Positions 25,799 through 35,503 are shown, counted from the stretch's first letter. The stretch is DNA of 64,000 nucleotides from Bacteroidales bacterium (GCA_020860515.1 JAJBUG010000001.1:1-64000); one strand, 5' to 3'. The notes: a model not told the origin generated them from the letters alone. Made by a program: numbers and translations.

Positions 25799-26578
25799 CT
25801 AAATTTTTTCAACATCTGCGCTTCGCACCCAAGCACGAGTGGAATTGTTGATTTTGACATCGTACCACAAAGGCGAAGATGACTCTCCTGGGATTGCCAT
25901 CGAGTCCACTATTTCCACCACTGTGCCTTCATGCACAGGGATGATTTTGGTATTTTTGCCAGTGTGAGAGCCAGGCTGTGTGCTAAGGTTTGATGTTGGC
26001 ACGATTATTACAGCAGTGTTGTGCTGATAGGGGGCTCGAGCTGTTTGCACAGCGATTATCAACGTATAGAAGAAGAGGACTATGGCAATTCCTCCACCGA
26101 AGAATCCAAGCTTGCGCACATTGACATTCCCAGAGAAAACATACAATGCCACGCATCCAAGCACCAGCACAAACATGCAGAAGGCTGTCCAAGCCCACAA
26201 ATCGGGGTGCATCCAGCCAGTGATGCCCTGGTGCACATTTCCCAGGAATGTGCTGTCGTCCTCAGGCTTGTCGATAATGCGGGTTTTTACAAATTCAAGA
26301 TTTGTGCGAGCATCCTTAAACGATGGGTCCAACTTCAGGGCGCGTTCGTAATAAATCACTGCGCGGCCCATCTTGCCTATTCTATAATAAGAATTGGCAA
26401 GATTGTAATACAATTCCGGGGATACTCCATCAGCCGTAATGGCTTGGTGGTAAAGACGCACAGCCTGCACAAAATCTTCGTGATTATAGGCAGAATCGGC
26501 CTTTTCTGCGAGCGACATGGCGCTTGAGGCCATCACGCTTATCAGCGCAGTTATGATAAGGGCAAATATCTTTTTCAT
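25799..26578 (-). CDS. batE: BatE, tetratricopeptide-repeat membrane protein
   Basis: This is the last gene of the Bat (Bacteroides aerotolerance) operon, 259 residues. It has a signal peptide (MKKIFALIITALISVMASSAMS) and two TPR units (about 25-100; LYYNLANSYYRIGKMGRAVIYYERALKLDP). Two membrane helices (about 130-150 and 158-180) and a C-terminal SH3-like beta domain (about 195-259) follow. Its start overlaps the batD stop as ATGA, so translation is coupled. Bat proteins are linked to oxygen tolerance and pathogenicity, but the molecular role is unresolved. Confidence 0.85.
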   Translation of the reverse strand: MKKIFALIITALISVMASSAMSLAEKADSAYNHEDFVQAVRLYHQAITADGVSPELYYNLANSYYRIGKMGRAVIYYERALKLDPSFKDARTNLEFVKTRIIDKPEDDSTFLGNVHQGITGWMHPDLWAWTAFCMFVLVLGCVALYVFSGNVNVRKLGFFGGGIAIVLFFYTLIIAVQTARAPYQHNTAVIIVPTSNLSTQPGSHTGKNTKIIPVHEGTVVEIVDSMAIPGESSSPLWYDVKINNSTRAWVRSADVEKI

Positions 26579-28377
26579 TTCTTGGTTGACTCAATTTGAT
26601 TGATTGTAGCTACAGCTTGATCGTAGAGCTGGCTCATTTGGGCCTCAGTGTGAGGGGTGAAGCGAGCCATTTCGCATTGGTCAAGGATGTCGATGGTTTC
26701 ATGCACTTCTTCCTCGGTGCATCCGAGCTCAAGCAAGCTTTGCTCGATATTCTCGCGAAGGAGCTGCGATGATGGTATGTCGAGCTTGTCGCTGATATAA
26801 CCCCACATCGCGCGGTTGAGCTCTGCATAGAATTTATCAGTGTCCTTGGCATTCATAGCAGCCTTAGCTTGGCGCAGGCGCTTGGTAGCTTTCTTATTAG
26901 CGCGAGCCAGCTTTCGACCTTTTACGTCGGCATTGAGCTTTAGCTGACGGCGATAAATGTAGAATATGATAATCAGGAGCATTGCAGCAGCCGCATATAG
27001 CAGCCAATACATGCCTGACAGGAGCACGCGTGTGGGATTCTGAGTAAGATTGGTGCCTACGGGCTTGATGTGTAGGATGTCAGTCATGCCTTTGGCAATG
27101 GTCTTTTGCTCAGTTACAGCTGAAGTGGCGGTACCTTGGGCTACCTTTACATCAAAACCTTGGAGGTCGATTGTGTGATATTTCTTATCGTGAGGATTGA
27201 AATAAACAAATTTTGTAGGGTCTATCTCAAATTTTCCAGGCTCTTGAGGTACCAGAGTAAAGTTTACAGTGTACGTGCCTCGCATGTCGCTGCCTGTGAA
27301 TCGAGCATTGATGTCGGTTTTGGGTGTGTACTGGTCGAATCCGGCAGGCAGGTCAATCGTAGGGGTTTTTAGGTATTTTATATTGCCAGTACCTTCTACT
27401 TTATAAATATATGAAGCAGCTTCATTTGTACGCAATTCGAGAGGCTTCATCTCAACCGAGGCCTTGAAATCACCTACGGCTCCGGTAAATCCAGCTGGAG
27501 CCGTAGGCAAGGCAGTCACATTCACCTTGGCAGTGTTTGACTCGGTGATTACTCGCTTTTCGATGGGTCGGCGAGTCTGGAAAAAGCCATTGCTTACTAA
27601 TTCATAGTCTACAACTGTCACATCATATTTGCCTGATGTAATGGTTAGCTGGCCAGCCTTTTGGGGATAAACTATGCATTTTTTAAGGTAAGCGGTGTAG
27701 TAGTTCTTGCCGTTGTAATGCTCCATTTCGGTGCCTTGGGGCACATCAAGTTCTTCCGAAAGGAAGCCCTCGAATGTGGGCTGTGAGGTGATTTGGAAAG
27801 CACTGATTTCATATCGGGTATAAACTTTTACTGACACCACTATAGCCTCTTGCTCGTAAACTGATGAGCGGTTGAGAGAAATTCTCACAAACATATCATC
27901 GGCCGAAATCTTTGAAGTAGCCGCGGTGCTGGGCTTCGACGATGAGCCTCCTTGGTTAGATCCTTGAGCAGGAGAATTAACTGGATTGGAATCGGGAGGC
28001 AGTATTTTCAGATTGTAAGGTTTGGAAGAAAGCGACTTCCCGCTGACGTTGACTGTTACGGTTGGAATTGTGACCGAGCCTTCCTTCTCTGCCAGATAAG
28101 TAAAGGTGTAATCAATGGTCTGTGTCGAACTCATCTGCCCATTTATTATTTGGGTCGATGACATTGTGGACGTAGAAGGACCATAGAGAAGCTTGCAATT
28201 TGGAATCTCTGGGGCCGAAATCGATGATGTAGAACCATTTGTGAGGCGAAATGTGATGGAAAACTTCGCGCCTTGAATTGGGGTGCGAGGATTCAACAAT
28301 GCAAATGTGACATCAGCCCATGAGCTGAGTGCCACAGTTAGCATTGCCAAAAGTATGTTGAAACGCATTTTCTTCAT
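26575..28377 (-). CDS. batD: BatD, oxygen-tolerance membrane protein
   Basis: This 600-residue protein has a signal peptide (MKKMRFNILLAMLTVALSSWA) and several immunoglobulin-like beta domains over residues 22-440. One membrane helix lies near 455-480 (YWLLYAAAAMLLIIIFYIYRR), and a basic cytosolic helical tail runs to residue 600. The opening VTFALLNPRTPIQGAKFSITF and the overall layout match BatD. A serine/glycine-rich linker (about 140-155) separates the first two domains. It is coupled to batE by a 4-base overlap. Confidence 0.88.
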   Translation of the reverse strand: MKKMRFNILLAMLTVALSSWADVTFALLNPRTPIQGAKFSITFRLTNGSTSSISAPEIPNCKLLYGPSTSTMSSTQIINGQMSSTQTIDYTFTYLAEKEGSVTIPTVTVNVSGKSLSSKPYNLKILPPDSNPVNSPAQGSNQGGSSSKPSTAATSKISADDMFVRISLNRSSVYEQEAIVVSVKVYTRYEISAFQITSQPTFEGFLSEELDVPQGTEMEHYNGKNYYTAYLKKCIVYPQKAGQLTITSGKYDVTVVDYELVSNGFFQTRRPIEKRVITESNTAKVNVTALPTAPAGFTGAVGDFKASVEMKPLELRTNEAASYIYKVEGTGNIKYLKTPTIDLPAGFDQYTPKTDINARFTGSDMRGTYTVNFTLVPQEPGKFEIDPTKFVYFNPHDKKYHTIDLQGFDVKVAQGTATSAVTEQKTIAKGMTDILHIKPVGTNLTQNPTRVLLSGMYWLLYAAAAMLLIIIFYIYRRQLKLNADVKGRKLARANKKATKRLRQAKAAMNAKDTDKFYAELNRAMWGYISDKLDIPSSQLLRENIEQSLLELGCTEEEVHETIDILDQCEMARFTPHTEAQMSQLYDQAVATINQIESTKK

Positions 28378-28430
28378 ACTGTCTTTATTTTCATTAGTGA
28401 TTAGTCTTGATTTTTAGTTTCCGCAGCAGT

Positions 28431-29141
28431 TTACCAAGGTTTGTCAGTGGTGCGCCTGGTGGTGTTGGCTTCCTCTTCCTTGGTCTTTTCGCGAGTTTGA
28501 TTCTCACGATTTTGCATAGTCTGCAATATTTGTTCGGCGCTGCCGCTCAGTTGTTGTTCCTCTTGTTGCTGCTGCTGTTGCTGCTGTTGCTGATCCTGTT
28601 GCTGATCCTGCTGTTGTTGTTGGTCTTGCTGATCTTGATTTTGATCTTGGTTTTGGTCCTCAGGGGGGAGTTTGAGCTGAGCTACTCGCAAATTCTCACG
28701 AGCCTTTAGGTTGTTAGGGTTGATTCGGAGAGTTTCCTTATAGTATTCGATGCTCTGAGGGTAATTCTGCTGTTCGAAAGCCAAGTTGCCCAGATTGTAA
28801 TTAGCCTTTTCTTTGATGGTTACATCGCCAGCGCCTTCGGCTAAGGCAGTGTAGGTGGTGATGGATTCTCGGTAGAGCGAATCCTCAGGATTGGAACTAA
28901 GACGCGACAGAGCCACAGCGCGGTCAAATCGCGCATATTCCGAGCCAGGCGAGGCGATTAGAGCCTTATCATAGTAGTCAAGAGCTTTGGCATAATTGCC
29001 ATCTTTAAACGCTTTGTTGCCTTCACGGATTAAGTTTCGCTCGGCTTTTGTAGATTCATAGGCATGGCTCATCGTTGGCACTGTAAGGCTTAGAATGGCC
29101 AATGCTAATATGTAGAGTGTGTGTCGCATACTTTTTCTCAA
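28431..29141 (-). CDS. batC: BatC, TPR protein with glutamine/aspartate-rich region
   Basis: This 236-residue protein has a signal peptide (ending near MSHAYES), TPR units (about 30-165, including GNYAKALDYYDKALIASPGSE and NYPQSIEYYKETLRINPNN), and a low-complexity run (about 170-203) made almost only of Gln with Asp, Asn and Glu. The tail is charged. The layout matches BatC. The repeat region comes from CAG/CAA runs and could vary in length between strains. It sits between batB and batD with short gaps (3 and 53 bases). Confidence 0.85.
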   Translation of the reverse strand: MRKSMRHTLYILALAILSLTVPTMSHAYESTKAERNLIREGNKAFKDGNYAKALDYYDKALIASPGSEYARFDRAVALSRLSSNPEDSLYRESITTYTALAEGAGDVTIKEKANYNLGNLAFEQQNYPQSIEYYKETLRINPNNLKARENLRVAQLKLPPEDQNQDQNQDQQDQQQQQDQQQDQQQQQQQQQQEEQQLSGSAEQILQTMQNRENQTREKTKEEEANTTRRTTDKPW

Positions 29142-29144
29142 TTT

Positions 29145-30191
29145 TTAATCCTTCTTTTTTGAAAAGAGATTTACATCTTTGAGCCAGCTCATCTTGCGGT
29201 CAACCACCAGTAGGTCGATAATCAAAAGGCCCAGAGCAATCCAAGCGAAAGTGGGGAATTGCTCGGCACTGGCTTTATATTGCACTTTCTTGAACTCAGT
29301 CTTGTCCACTTCGTCGAGAGCACTCACCAAAGTGTCGAGCGCCTTAGATGATGCACCGTTCACATAAATGCCATCGCCCACCTCGGCTAAGCGTTTGGCT
29401 GCTTCTTCGTCGAATGAAGTCAGCACCACTTGCCCATCCTTGTCGCGCAGATAATCGGTGCCCGATGCATTTATAGGAATTGGCACGCCTTTGGCTGAGC
29501 CTACGCCTATCACATCAATTTGAATTCCCTTATCCGCGGCGGATTTTGCCGCCTCAATTGCATCGCCTTCGTGGTTTTCAGCATCGGTGATGAGGATGAT
29601 GGCTTTGTTGACCTTGTCATCTTTGCTGAATGAGTTGGCACTCATATTGATAGCGTCGGTGATTGCTGTTCCTTGCAAGCTCACAAGCTTGGGGCTCAGC
29701 TCGCTCAGGTACATTTTAGCTGTATAATAGTCAGTGGTCAGCGGCATTTGGGTTTTTGCTTCGCCCGCAAATACCACTAAGCCTACCTTGTCGTTGTCAA
29801 GTTTGGTGAGCAGCTTTTCCAGCAACAGGCGGGCGCGGTCCAGGCGGCTTATGCCGTTGGGGTCGTCGTTGGCCGAAGCCAGCATTGAGTTTGACACGTC
29901 GAAAGCAATCATGATTTCGATTCCCTCGATGCGGCTCTGCTGTGGCACCTTTTCGCCAGCGCGGGGTCGGCAAAGCACAATGATAATGGCAGCTAAGGCT
30001 AAGAGCTGCAGCACAATCTTTACGCGGGGCTTGTATTTCGAAGCATCGGGCATAAGATGCTCCAGCACGCCCAAGTGGCCAAACTTGCGCAAATTGGCCT
30101 TCCGGCTGGCCTGTGCCCACCAGAAGAGCAAGCCTATTGCCACAATGCTGAACAATAGGAAAAGCAAGTGAGGATATGCGAAGTCAAACAT
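29145..30191 (-). CDS. batB: BatB, von Willebrand factor A domain membrane protein
   Basis: This 348-residue protein has two N-terminal membrane helices (about 8-25 and 58-75), a VWA domain (about 90-290) with a metal-site motif DVSNSM near 98, and a C-terminal helix (about 310-330). This is the BatB layout. The VWA domain probably faces the periplasm and pairs with BatA. Only 3 bases separate its stop from the batC start. Confidence 0.88.
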   Translation of the reverse strand: MFDFAYPHLLFLLFSIVAIGLLFWWAQASRKANLRKFGHLGVLEHLMPDASKYKPRVKIVLQLLALAAIIIVLCRPRAGEKVPQQSRIEGIEIMIAFDVSNSMLASANDDPNGISRLDRARLLLEKLLTKLDNDKVGLVVFAGEAKTQMPLTTDYYTAKMYLSELSPKLVSLQGTAITDAINMSANSFSKDDKVNKAIILITDAENHEGDAIEAAKSAADKGIQIDVIGVGSAKGVPIPINASGTDYLRDKDGQVVLTSFDEEAAKRLAEVGDGIYVNGASSKALDTLVSALDEVDKTEFKKVQYKASAEQFPTFAWIALGLLIIDLLVVDRKMSWLKDVNLFSKKKD

Positions 30192-30202
30192 ATTTCAATT
30201 TT

Positions 30203-31186
30203 TTAGGGAATCGAACGGTTAACGGTGTAACGGAGTAATAGCTCAAGTGCAAACAGGCCAAAGGCTATCCAAGCGAAAAGCATGTAATTGTCCTCGGCGT
30301 GCGAGAAGTGGCGCACATCCATGCGTGTTTTCTCCAAACTGTCAATCTCAGCGAATACCTCGCGCAGCACGTTTTCATCCGTGGCGCGGAAATATTTGCC
30401 GTTGGTGAGGTTGGCAATTTGTCGCAAAGTGCCTTCGTCGATTACAACTTGCATCCGCTGGGTAGAAGGGCCGTAAGGGGTCATCACAGGGTACTCAGCC
30501 ATGCCATTGGTGCCGATTCCTATGGTGTAAATTCGGGCCTCAAGCTCTTTGGCCACCTCGGCTGCGGTGAGGGGAGCTACCACGCCAGTATTGTTGCTGC
30601 CGTCAGTAATCAGGATAATGCTGCGGCTTTTTGCCTTGCCTTCTTTGATGCGGTTGAGGGCCGTGGCAATGCCATCGCCAATGGCAGTGCCATCAGGCAG
30701 CAGGCTGGTGCTGATGCCGTTGATGTAATTCACCAACATTCCACGATCCACAGTCATTGGAATGCCAGTTAGGCTCTCTCCAGCAAAGATTACCACACCA
30801 ATGTTATCACTCTCGCGGCCTGATACGAACTCTGTGGCCACTTGTTTTGCAGCCTCTAAGCGATCAGGCTTGAAGTCCATAGCAAGCATCGAGGTGCTCA
30901 CATCGATTGCAAGCATGATATCGGTGCCCTCGGTAGATGTAGTGTGCCAACTGTCGCGAGTCTGGGGACGGGCTAAGATTAAGATAACGCAAGCTATAGT
31001 GCCCAAGCGCAGCACAAACAGTAAGTGGCGCACATATTCGCGCCATGGGGTGCCTAAGTGGGCGAATGGGGCAAGCGTTGACATTGCTAACGATGGCCGT
31101 GCATTGCGCTGCTTGAACACATACCACACAATCAGCGGTATCAAGCCAAAGAGCAACCATAAATATGAGGGATGTGCAAATTGCAT
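30203..31186 (-). CDS. batA: BatA, von Willebrand factor A domain membrane protein
   Basis: This 327-residue VWA protein has the same topology as BatB: two N-terminal helices (about 7-22 and 56-73), a VWA domain with metal-binding DVSTSM at about 91-96 and a second MIDAS threonine (PDGTAIGDG near 165), and a C-terminal helix near 305. BatA and BatB are a paralogous pair typical of the operon. Gaps to neighbours are 3 and 11 bases. Confidence 0.88.
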   Translation of the reverse strand: MQFAHPSYLWLLFGLIPLIVWYVFKQRNARPSLAMSTLAPFAHLGTPWREYVRHLLFVLRLGTIACVILILARPQTRDSWHTTSTEGTDIMLAIDVSTSMLAMDFKPDRLEAAKQVATEFVSGRESDNIGVVIFAGESLTGIPMTVDRGMLVNYINGISTSLLPDGTAIGDGIATALNRIKEGKAKSRSIILITDGSNNTGVVAPLTAAEVAKELEARIYTIGIGTNGMAEYPVMTPYGPSTQRMQVVIDEGTLRQIANLTNGKYFRATDENVLREVFAEIDSLEKTRMDVRHFSHAEDNYMLFAWIAFGLFALELLLRYTVNRSIP

Positions 31187-31189
31187 CTT

Positions 31190-32227
31190 CTATTTTTGGA
31201 TTTTTGGGGTTCGGTCTTCGTTTTTCTGCTTTACGTTGGCGGCATCCTTAGCTTCAGCTTCTGGCTCTGGCTCAGGTTTGGTCGATTCCAGGAACTGAGC
31301 AATGGTGTTGAAGGTGCGTTGGCCTTCTTCGGCAGTAGGATTCGCCGCGGCAAACTTCACAATGTCGGCCAGTTGCAGCACCTGTTCCATCTGAGCTGCT
31401 GAGAGGTGCGTCTCCTTGTTTTCACGCAGTTTGCGCAGAATTTGGGTCGATGTCATCTCCATTGCGTTGATGCCAAATCGCCCATCGAGGTAGCTGCGCA
31501 TGATGTCGATAAGGTCAGTATAATATGTTTTGGTCTGCCCTTGCTCCAGCAATCGGCGGTCCTTGAGCGAGGCCAAGCGCTGCACTGCCAAGTCGTAGGG
31601 TGAAATAGGCTTTTTGGGAGTAAATATGGCCGGCCCATTTTTCTTGTAAAGCATCCACACCACATAAGCCAAAGCTATGACCAGAATGCCAATTACAACC
31701 CAAATCCACCAATCGGGCACAAAATCATACCAGCGAGCTGGCAAAGTCTGAGGCAATTCCGATGGATGTATAGTAAGGCTGTCGGGGTTGTTGACATCGC
31801 CAAGCTCGGGGCTTAGATCCACAGGGTAAACCTTGAATGTAAGGATATCGCTGCTTACAGTGTCTCCCTCAGCAGCATACCGGAATGGCGGGAGCGTGAG
31901 CAGTTCCATTGGGTCGAAAGCCTGAAATATAATATGGTAGTTGAGCTGGGTGCGCCCATTGCCAAGATCGGTGGAGTCGCATGCCCACTCAATCATCTCC
32001 AGTCCGTAATAATCATGCTTCTTCTGCGGCATGTCCACAATGGTGCCGGGATGCTGCCCCTTCACCACTTCCACGTTAACTGTCACACGATCTCCCATTA
32101 CCAGGGTTGCACTGTCGGTGGAGGCTTTTATTGACATGGATGAAGCTGCCTGAGCCTGTGGGCAAGCCCATATTATCACGCTTGCCAATGCCACTAAAAC
32201 ACTATGACTGAAAATTTTTAAACTCAT
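31190..32227 (-). CDS. Bat-operon membrane protein with periplasmic beta domain
   Basis: This 345-residue protein has a signal peptide (about 1-28, ending AQAASS), a beta-rich periplasmic domain (about 30-150), one membrane helix (WWIWVVIGILVIALAYVVW, about 178-196) and a cytosolic helical part (about 210-345) ending in an Ala/Glu/Pro/Lys tail. It has the layout of the unnamed gene that lies between the DUF58 gene and batA in many Bat operons. Its N-terminal part resembles a short BatD-like domain. Function is unknown. Confidence 0.7.
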   Translation of the reverse strand: MSLKIFSHSVLVALASVIIWACPQAQAASSMSIKASTDSATLVMGDRVTVNVEVVKGQHPGTIVDMPQKKHDYYGLEMIEWACDSTDLGNGRTQLNYHIIFQAFDPMELLTLPPFRYAAEGDTVSSDILTFKVYPVDLSPELGDVNNPDSLTIHPSELPQTLPARWYDFVPDWWIWVVIGILVIALAYVVWMLYKKNGPAIFTPKKPISPYDLAVQRLASLKDRRLLEQGQTKTYYTDLIDIMRSYLDGRFGINAMEMTSTQILRKLRENKETHLSAAQMEQVLQLADIVKFAAANPTAEEGQRTFNTIAQFLESTKPEPEPEAEAKDAANVKQKNEDRTPKIQK

Positions 32228-32278
32228 TTTACAAGTGGTAGAAATTTGAAGTCTTCGGGGGATGATTTGTAAGCAGGA

Positions 32279-33154
32279 TCACCGCGTACGCCTTGTTTTG
32301 AATAGGGCAAGCAGGGCTTTTACGTAATCCTCGTTTGTCGCCACTGATGCGAAATCCACTCGGCAACTGCGTAATGTGTCGGCCATAGATTGCTGGCGCT
32401 GATACCACCATTTGTCGTAGGCTTGACGCACACGCTGCTGGGCTGAGTCGATCCAGCGGGTCGCTCCTGTCTCTAAATCAGCCACTCGCATCAGGCCCAC
32501 ATTCGGCATCGTAGCGTCGCGCTTGTCATATACCTGCACAGCCATCACCTCATGGCGGTTGCGAGCTATGTTGAGTGCATGCTTATAGTCGCTGTTGTCG
32601 ATAAAGTCGCTTACCAGGAAAGCCGTGCAGCGTCTCTTGAGAGCATCAGCCAGATATTCCACAGCTTTGGCAATGTCGGTGCCTCTGCTTTCGGGAGTGA
32701 AATCGAGCAATTCGCGGATGATCAGCAAGATATGCTTGCGGCCTTTCTTCGGAGGTATGAACTTTTCGATGCGGTCACTGAAGAATATGGCTCCGATTTT
32801 ATCGTTGTTTTGCGTGGCCGAAAATGCCAACGTGGCACCTATTTCAGTGATCATGTCGCGCTTTTCAGTGCCCACGGCTCCAAAAAGGCGACTGCCGCTG
32901 ACATCAATCAGCAGCATCACCGTCAGCTCACGCTCTTCCTCGTAAACTTTGACAAACGGACGATTGTGACGGGCTGTGACATTCCAGTCAATGTCGCGAA
33001 TGTCATCGCCATATTGATATTCGCGAACCTCTGAGAATGTCATGCCACGTCCCTTGAAGGTAGAGTGGTATTCGCCCGCAAAGATATTCTGTGACAATGC
33101 GCGTGATTTGATCTCTATTTTTCTGACTTTCTTTAAGAGTTCGTTAGCATCCAT
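32279..33154 (-). CDS. DUF58 domain protein of the Bat operon
   Basis: This 291-residue DUF58 protein carries a modified VWA-like fold. The DUF58 signature is visible near residue 45-90: YQYGDDIRDIDWNVTARHN followed by VMLLIDVSGS, in which DVSGS is the metal-site-like motif. It has no signal peptide or membrane helix and is probably cytosolic, working with the MoxR ATPase. Its ATG overlaps the moxR stop (TAATG). The pair MoxR/DUF58 commonly precedes VWA proteins and is thought to be a chaperone-like module. Confidence 0.88.
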   Translation of the reverse strand: MDANELLKKVRKIEIKSRALSQNIFAGEYHSTFKGRGMTFSEVREYQYGDDIRDIDWNVTARHNRPFVKVYEEERELTVMLLIDVSGSRLFGAVGTEKRDMITEIGATLAFSATQNNDKIGAIFFSDRIEKFIPPKKGRKHILLIIRELLDFTPESRGTDIAKAVEYLADALKRRCTAFLVSDFIDNSDYKHALNIARNRHEVMAVQVYDKRDATMPNVGLMRVADLETGATRWIDSAQQRVRQAYDKWWYQRQQSMADTLRSCRVDFASVATNEDYVKALLALFKTRRTR

Positions 33155-34149
33155 TATGGTACTTGTACCTTGTCAAGAATTTCAGTAATGATTTCGTCGG
33201 TGTTGATGTTGTTGGCCTCGGCCTCATAGGTCACTCCGATGCGGTGGCGCAGCACATCATGGCTTACTGCGATTACATCCTCAGGGATCACATAACCGCG
33301 CTGGTGGATAAAGGCATAGGCACGAGCGGCGCGAGCCAATGAGATTGATGCGCGGGGCGAAGCTCCGAAGGCGATAATGCCTGTGAGGTCGTTGAGACCG
33401 TATTCGGCTGGGAATCGAGTGGCAAAAACCAGATCCACAATATATTTCTCGATTTTCTCATCCACATAGATTTGCTCCACGATGCCCTGGGCTTCGATAA
33501 TCTCTTGGGGATTAAGCAGAGCCTTTACGGGCTTGTGCTCATGGCTGATATTCTGGCGGATGATCAATTTTTCTTCCTCACGGTTGGGATATCCTATGAT
33601 GACCTTCATCAGAAAGCGGTCAACCTGGGCTTCGGGCAGTGGATAGGTGCCTTCTTGCTCGATGGGGTTCTGGGTGGCCATTACCATGAATGGCTCATCG
33701 AGAGCGAAAGTAGAGTCGCCGATAGTGACTTGGCGTTCCTGCATGGCCTCAAGCAGGGCACTCTGCACCTTGGCAGGCGCACGGTTGATTTCATCAGCCA
33801 GCACGAAATTGGCGAAAATCGGGCCCTTTTTTACCTTGAACGATTCATCCTTAACGCTGTAAACCATAGTACCTACGACATCGGCCGGCAGCAGGTCAGG
33901 GGTGAATTGGATTCGGCTGTATTTGGCATCGATGAGCTGGGCCAAGGTCTTGATGGCTAAGGTCTTTGCGAGGCCTGGAACGCCCTCAAGCAGCACGTGG
34001 CCGTTGGAGAGCAGAGCAATGATTAGGGATTCAATGAGATGCTTCTGACCTACGATAGTTGAATCCATGCCATGTGTAATAATGCCTATGAAGTCGCTCT
34101 TGCTGGCGACCAGGTTGTTGAGCTCTCTGATATTTACGGTATCACTCAT
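33154..34149 (-). CDS. MoxR-family AAA+ ATPase
   Basis: This 331-residue MoxR-type AAA+ ATPase is the first gene of the Bat operon. Walker A is GVPGLAKT (near 58-65), Walker B VLADEINRAPAKVQSALLEAM (near 120-140), with a sensor-1 region (ATQNPIEQEGTYPLPEAQVDRF). MoxR proteins act as chaperones in assembling VWA-containing complexes. It is cytosolic. The gene has its own promoter region (34150-34357). Confidence 0.92.
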   Translation of the reverse strand: MSDTVNIRELNNLVASKSDFIGIITHGMDSTIVGQKHLIESLIIALLSNGHVLLEGVPGLAKTLAIKTLAQLIDAKYSRIQFTPDLLPADVVGTMVYSVKDESFKVKKGPIFANFVLADEINRAPAKVQSALLEAMQERQVTIGDSTFALDEPFMVMATQNPIEQEGTYPLPEAQVDRFLMKVIIGYPNREEEKLIIRQNISHEHKPVKALLNPQEIIEAQGIVEQIYVDEKIEKYIVDLVFATRFPAEYGLNDLTGIIAFGASPRASISLARAARAYAFIHQRGYVIPEDVIAVSHDVLRHRIGVTYEAEANNINTDEIITEILDKVQVP

Positions 34150-34231
34150 AAAAGCGGTTGGTATGTTAGGTTATTAGAGTACTAAAAAAGTAGTTGGAAC
34201 GCTTGCCATCCTCTGGCGTACAATCCAACTA

Positions 34232-34239
34232 CAAAATTA
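34232..34239 (-). promoter_or_regulatory. Candidate -7 element of the Bat operon promoter
   Basis: On the minus strand, TAATTTTG (34239-34232) fits TAnnTTTG, about 83 bases before the moxR start. No clear -33 element is present. Confidence 0.45.
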
Positions 34240-34357
34240 CAATTTCCTCAAATAAAAGTGTTAAAAATGAATGTTAATTTTGTTTATTATACCTTTAACA
34301 TTTTAAAGAATTAACCTTTTTTAATTATTTGTGGAGGTATAGGAGGAAAAATTGGCC

Positions 34358-35503
34358 TTATTTGTACTTTGCCAAAATCTCTGCAGCCTTTTGGTTGGCC
34401 GCTGCCTTGCGCTGAGCTTCGGTGCTCTGAGTGGCATATTTTTCCAGCGGAGGAATCTTCAGCCGCACGTTCGAGCCCACTTTGTTAGGGTTGGGGATGA
34501 GCTTTTGGTTCTCCAGGTAGATATATACCCAATACGCCTTGTCGCCATAATGTTTCTTTGATAGTGCGGCAAGGTTGGTAGTGACTGTGTCGTACACATC
34601 AGCTTTGCTTGAAGTGGCGGCTGTTGGCTTTGTCGCCTGAGTAGTGGAAGCGGCAGGTTTGGTCTCGGGAGCCTTGGTCTCGGGAGCCTTGGCTTCGGGA
34701 GCTTTTGCTTCGGCGTTTTCTGTGGAAGCAGTTTCTTGGGTGCTATCCTCAGAGAAGATGTCAAGAATGGCTAAGTCGGCATCGCTTAGCTGTTCTTCAT
34801 CAGTGACCTCAGCGAGCGAAGGCTCAAGCATTTCCTGAATAGGGTCGTGAAGGAAGAATCCGATGCCACAACCTAAGATAAGGCCAACCAACAGTCCAAT
34901 CAGAACCATAAAGGTAGGGAAGCCGCTACCACCGTCACTGGAAGATTCTTGAGGATAAGAATCATCTTCTTCGGGCGCAGCTGTATCAGATGATAGGTAC
35001 GATGGCGCAGGTACAGGAATTGCCGCTGGAGCAGGTTCAGGAATTGCCGCTGGAGCAGGGTCAGGTGCAGCCTCAGGGAGAGCAGGGGCCGACTGTGTAA
35101 CAGGATCAGCCGGAGCAACCGGAACCTCGGGAGTGGCAGGTGTGGGTTCTGCCGGAGCAACTGGACTAACAGGAGCAGCTGTGGCTTCTGGCACTACCAC
35201 TTTGGCTACAGGTTTGTTAAGTTCATCTGAGGTGATGCCAGGTGCAAGTACCTCGGGCTCAAACATTGCAAAAGGCGCATTTATAGCCTCCGCCAGATGG
35301 CTGTCGGGCACGAAGATTATGCGACTGTCCGAAGTTACCATAAATTCTCCAAGATCCTTGATCTTGGTGCTTTTGTCGCGCACCAATGCGTCCTTTATCT
35401 CATTGGTGAAAGCCACTATGAAAGCCTGAGCGGCATCGGGCGTGCATTGCGCCGTGGAGGCAATCAGCTCAACAAGGCGCTTTTGGGTGATGATATTGTT
35501 CAT
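34358..35503 (-). CDS. HU-like domain / transmembrane / LysM protein
   Basis: This 381-residue protein spans the envelope. Residues 1-85 are an HU/IHF-like DNA-binding fold (TQKRLVELIASTAQCTPDAA, and IKDLGEFMV). Residues 100-190 form a Pro/Ala-rich linker. Residues 196-218 are one membrane helix (FMVLIGLLVGLILGCGIGFF), followed by an acidic region and a KAPE/KPA repeat. Residues 305-352 are LysM-like (YDTVTTNLAALSKKHYGDKA, then a YWVYIYLENQKLIPNP pattern and VRLKIPP). The LysM would bind peptidoglycan on the periplasmic side and the HU part DNA in the cytoplasm. It overlaps the small HU gene by four bases (ATGA). HU-CCDC81/SPOR proteins are known relatives. Confidence 0.75.
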   Translation of the reverse strand: MNNIITQKRLVELIASTAQCTPDAAQAFIVAFTNEIKDALVRDKSTKIKDLGEFMVTSDSRIIFVPDSHLAEAINAPFAMFEPEVLAPGITSDELNKPVAKVVVPEATAAPVSPVAPAEPTPATPEVPVAPADPVTQSAPALPEAAPDPAPAAIPEPAPAAIPVPAPSYLSSDTAAPEEDDSYPQESSSDGGSGFPTFMVLIGLLVGLILGCGIGFFLHDPIQEMLEPSLAEVTDEEQLSDADLAILDIFSEDSTQETASTENAEAKAPEAKAPETKAPETKPAASTTQATKPTAATSSKADVYDTVTTNLAALSKKHYGDKAYWVYIYLENQKLIPNPNKVGSNVRLKIPPLEKYATQSTEAQRKAAANQKAAEILAKYK

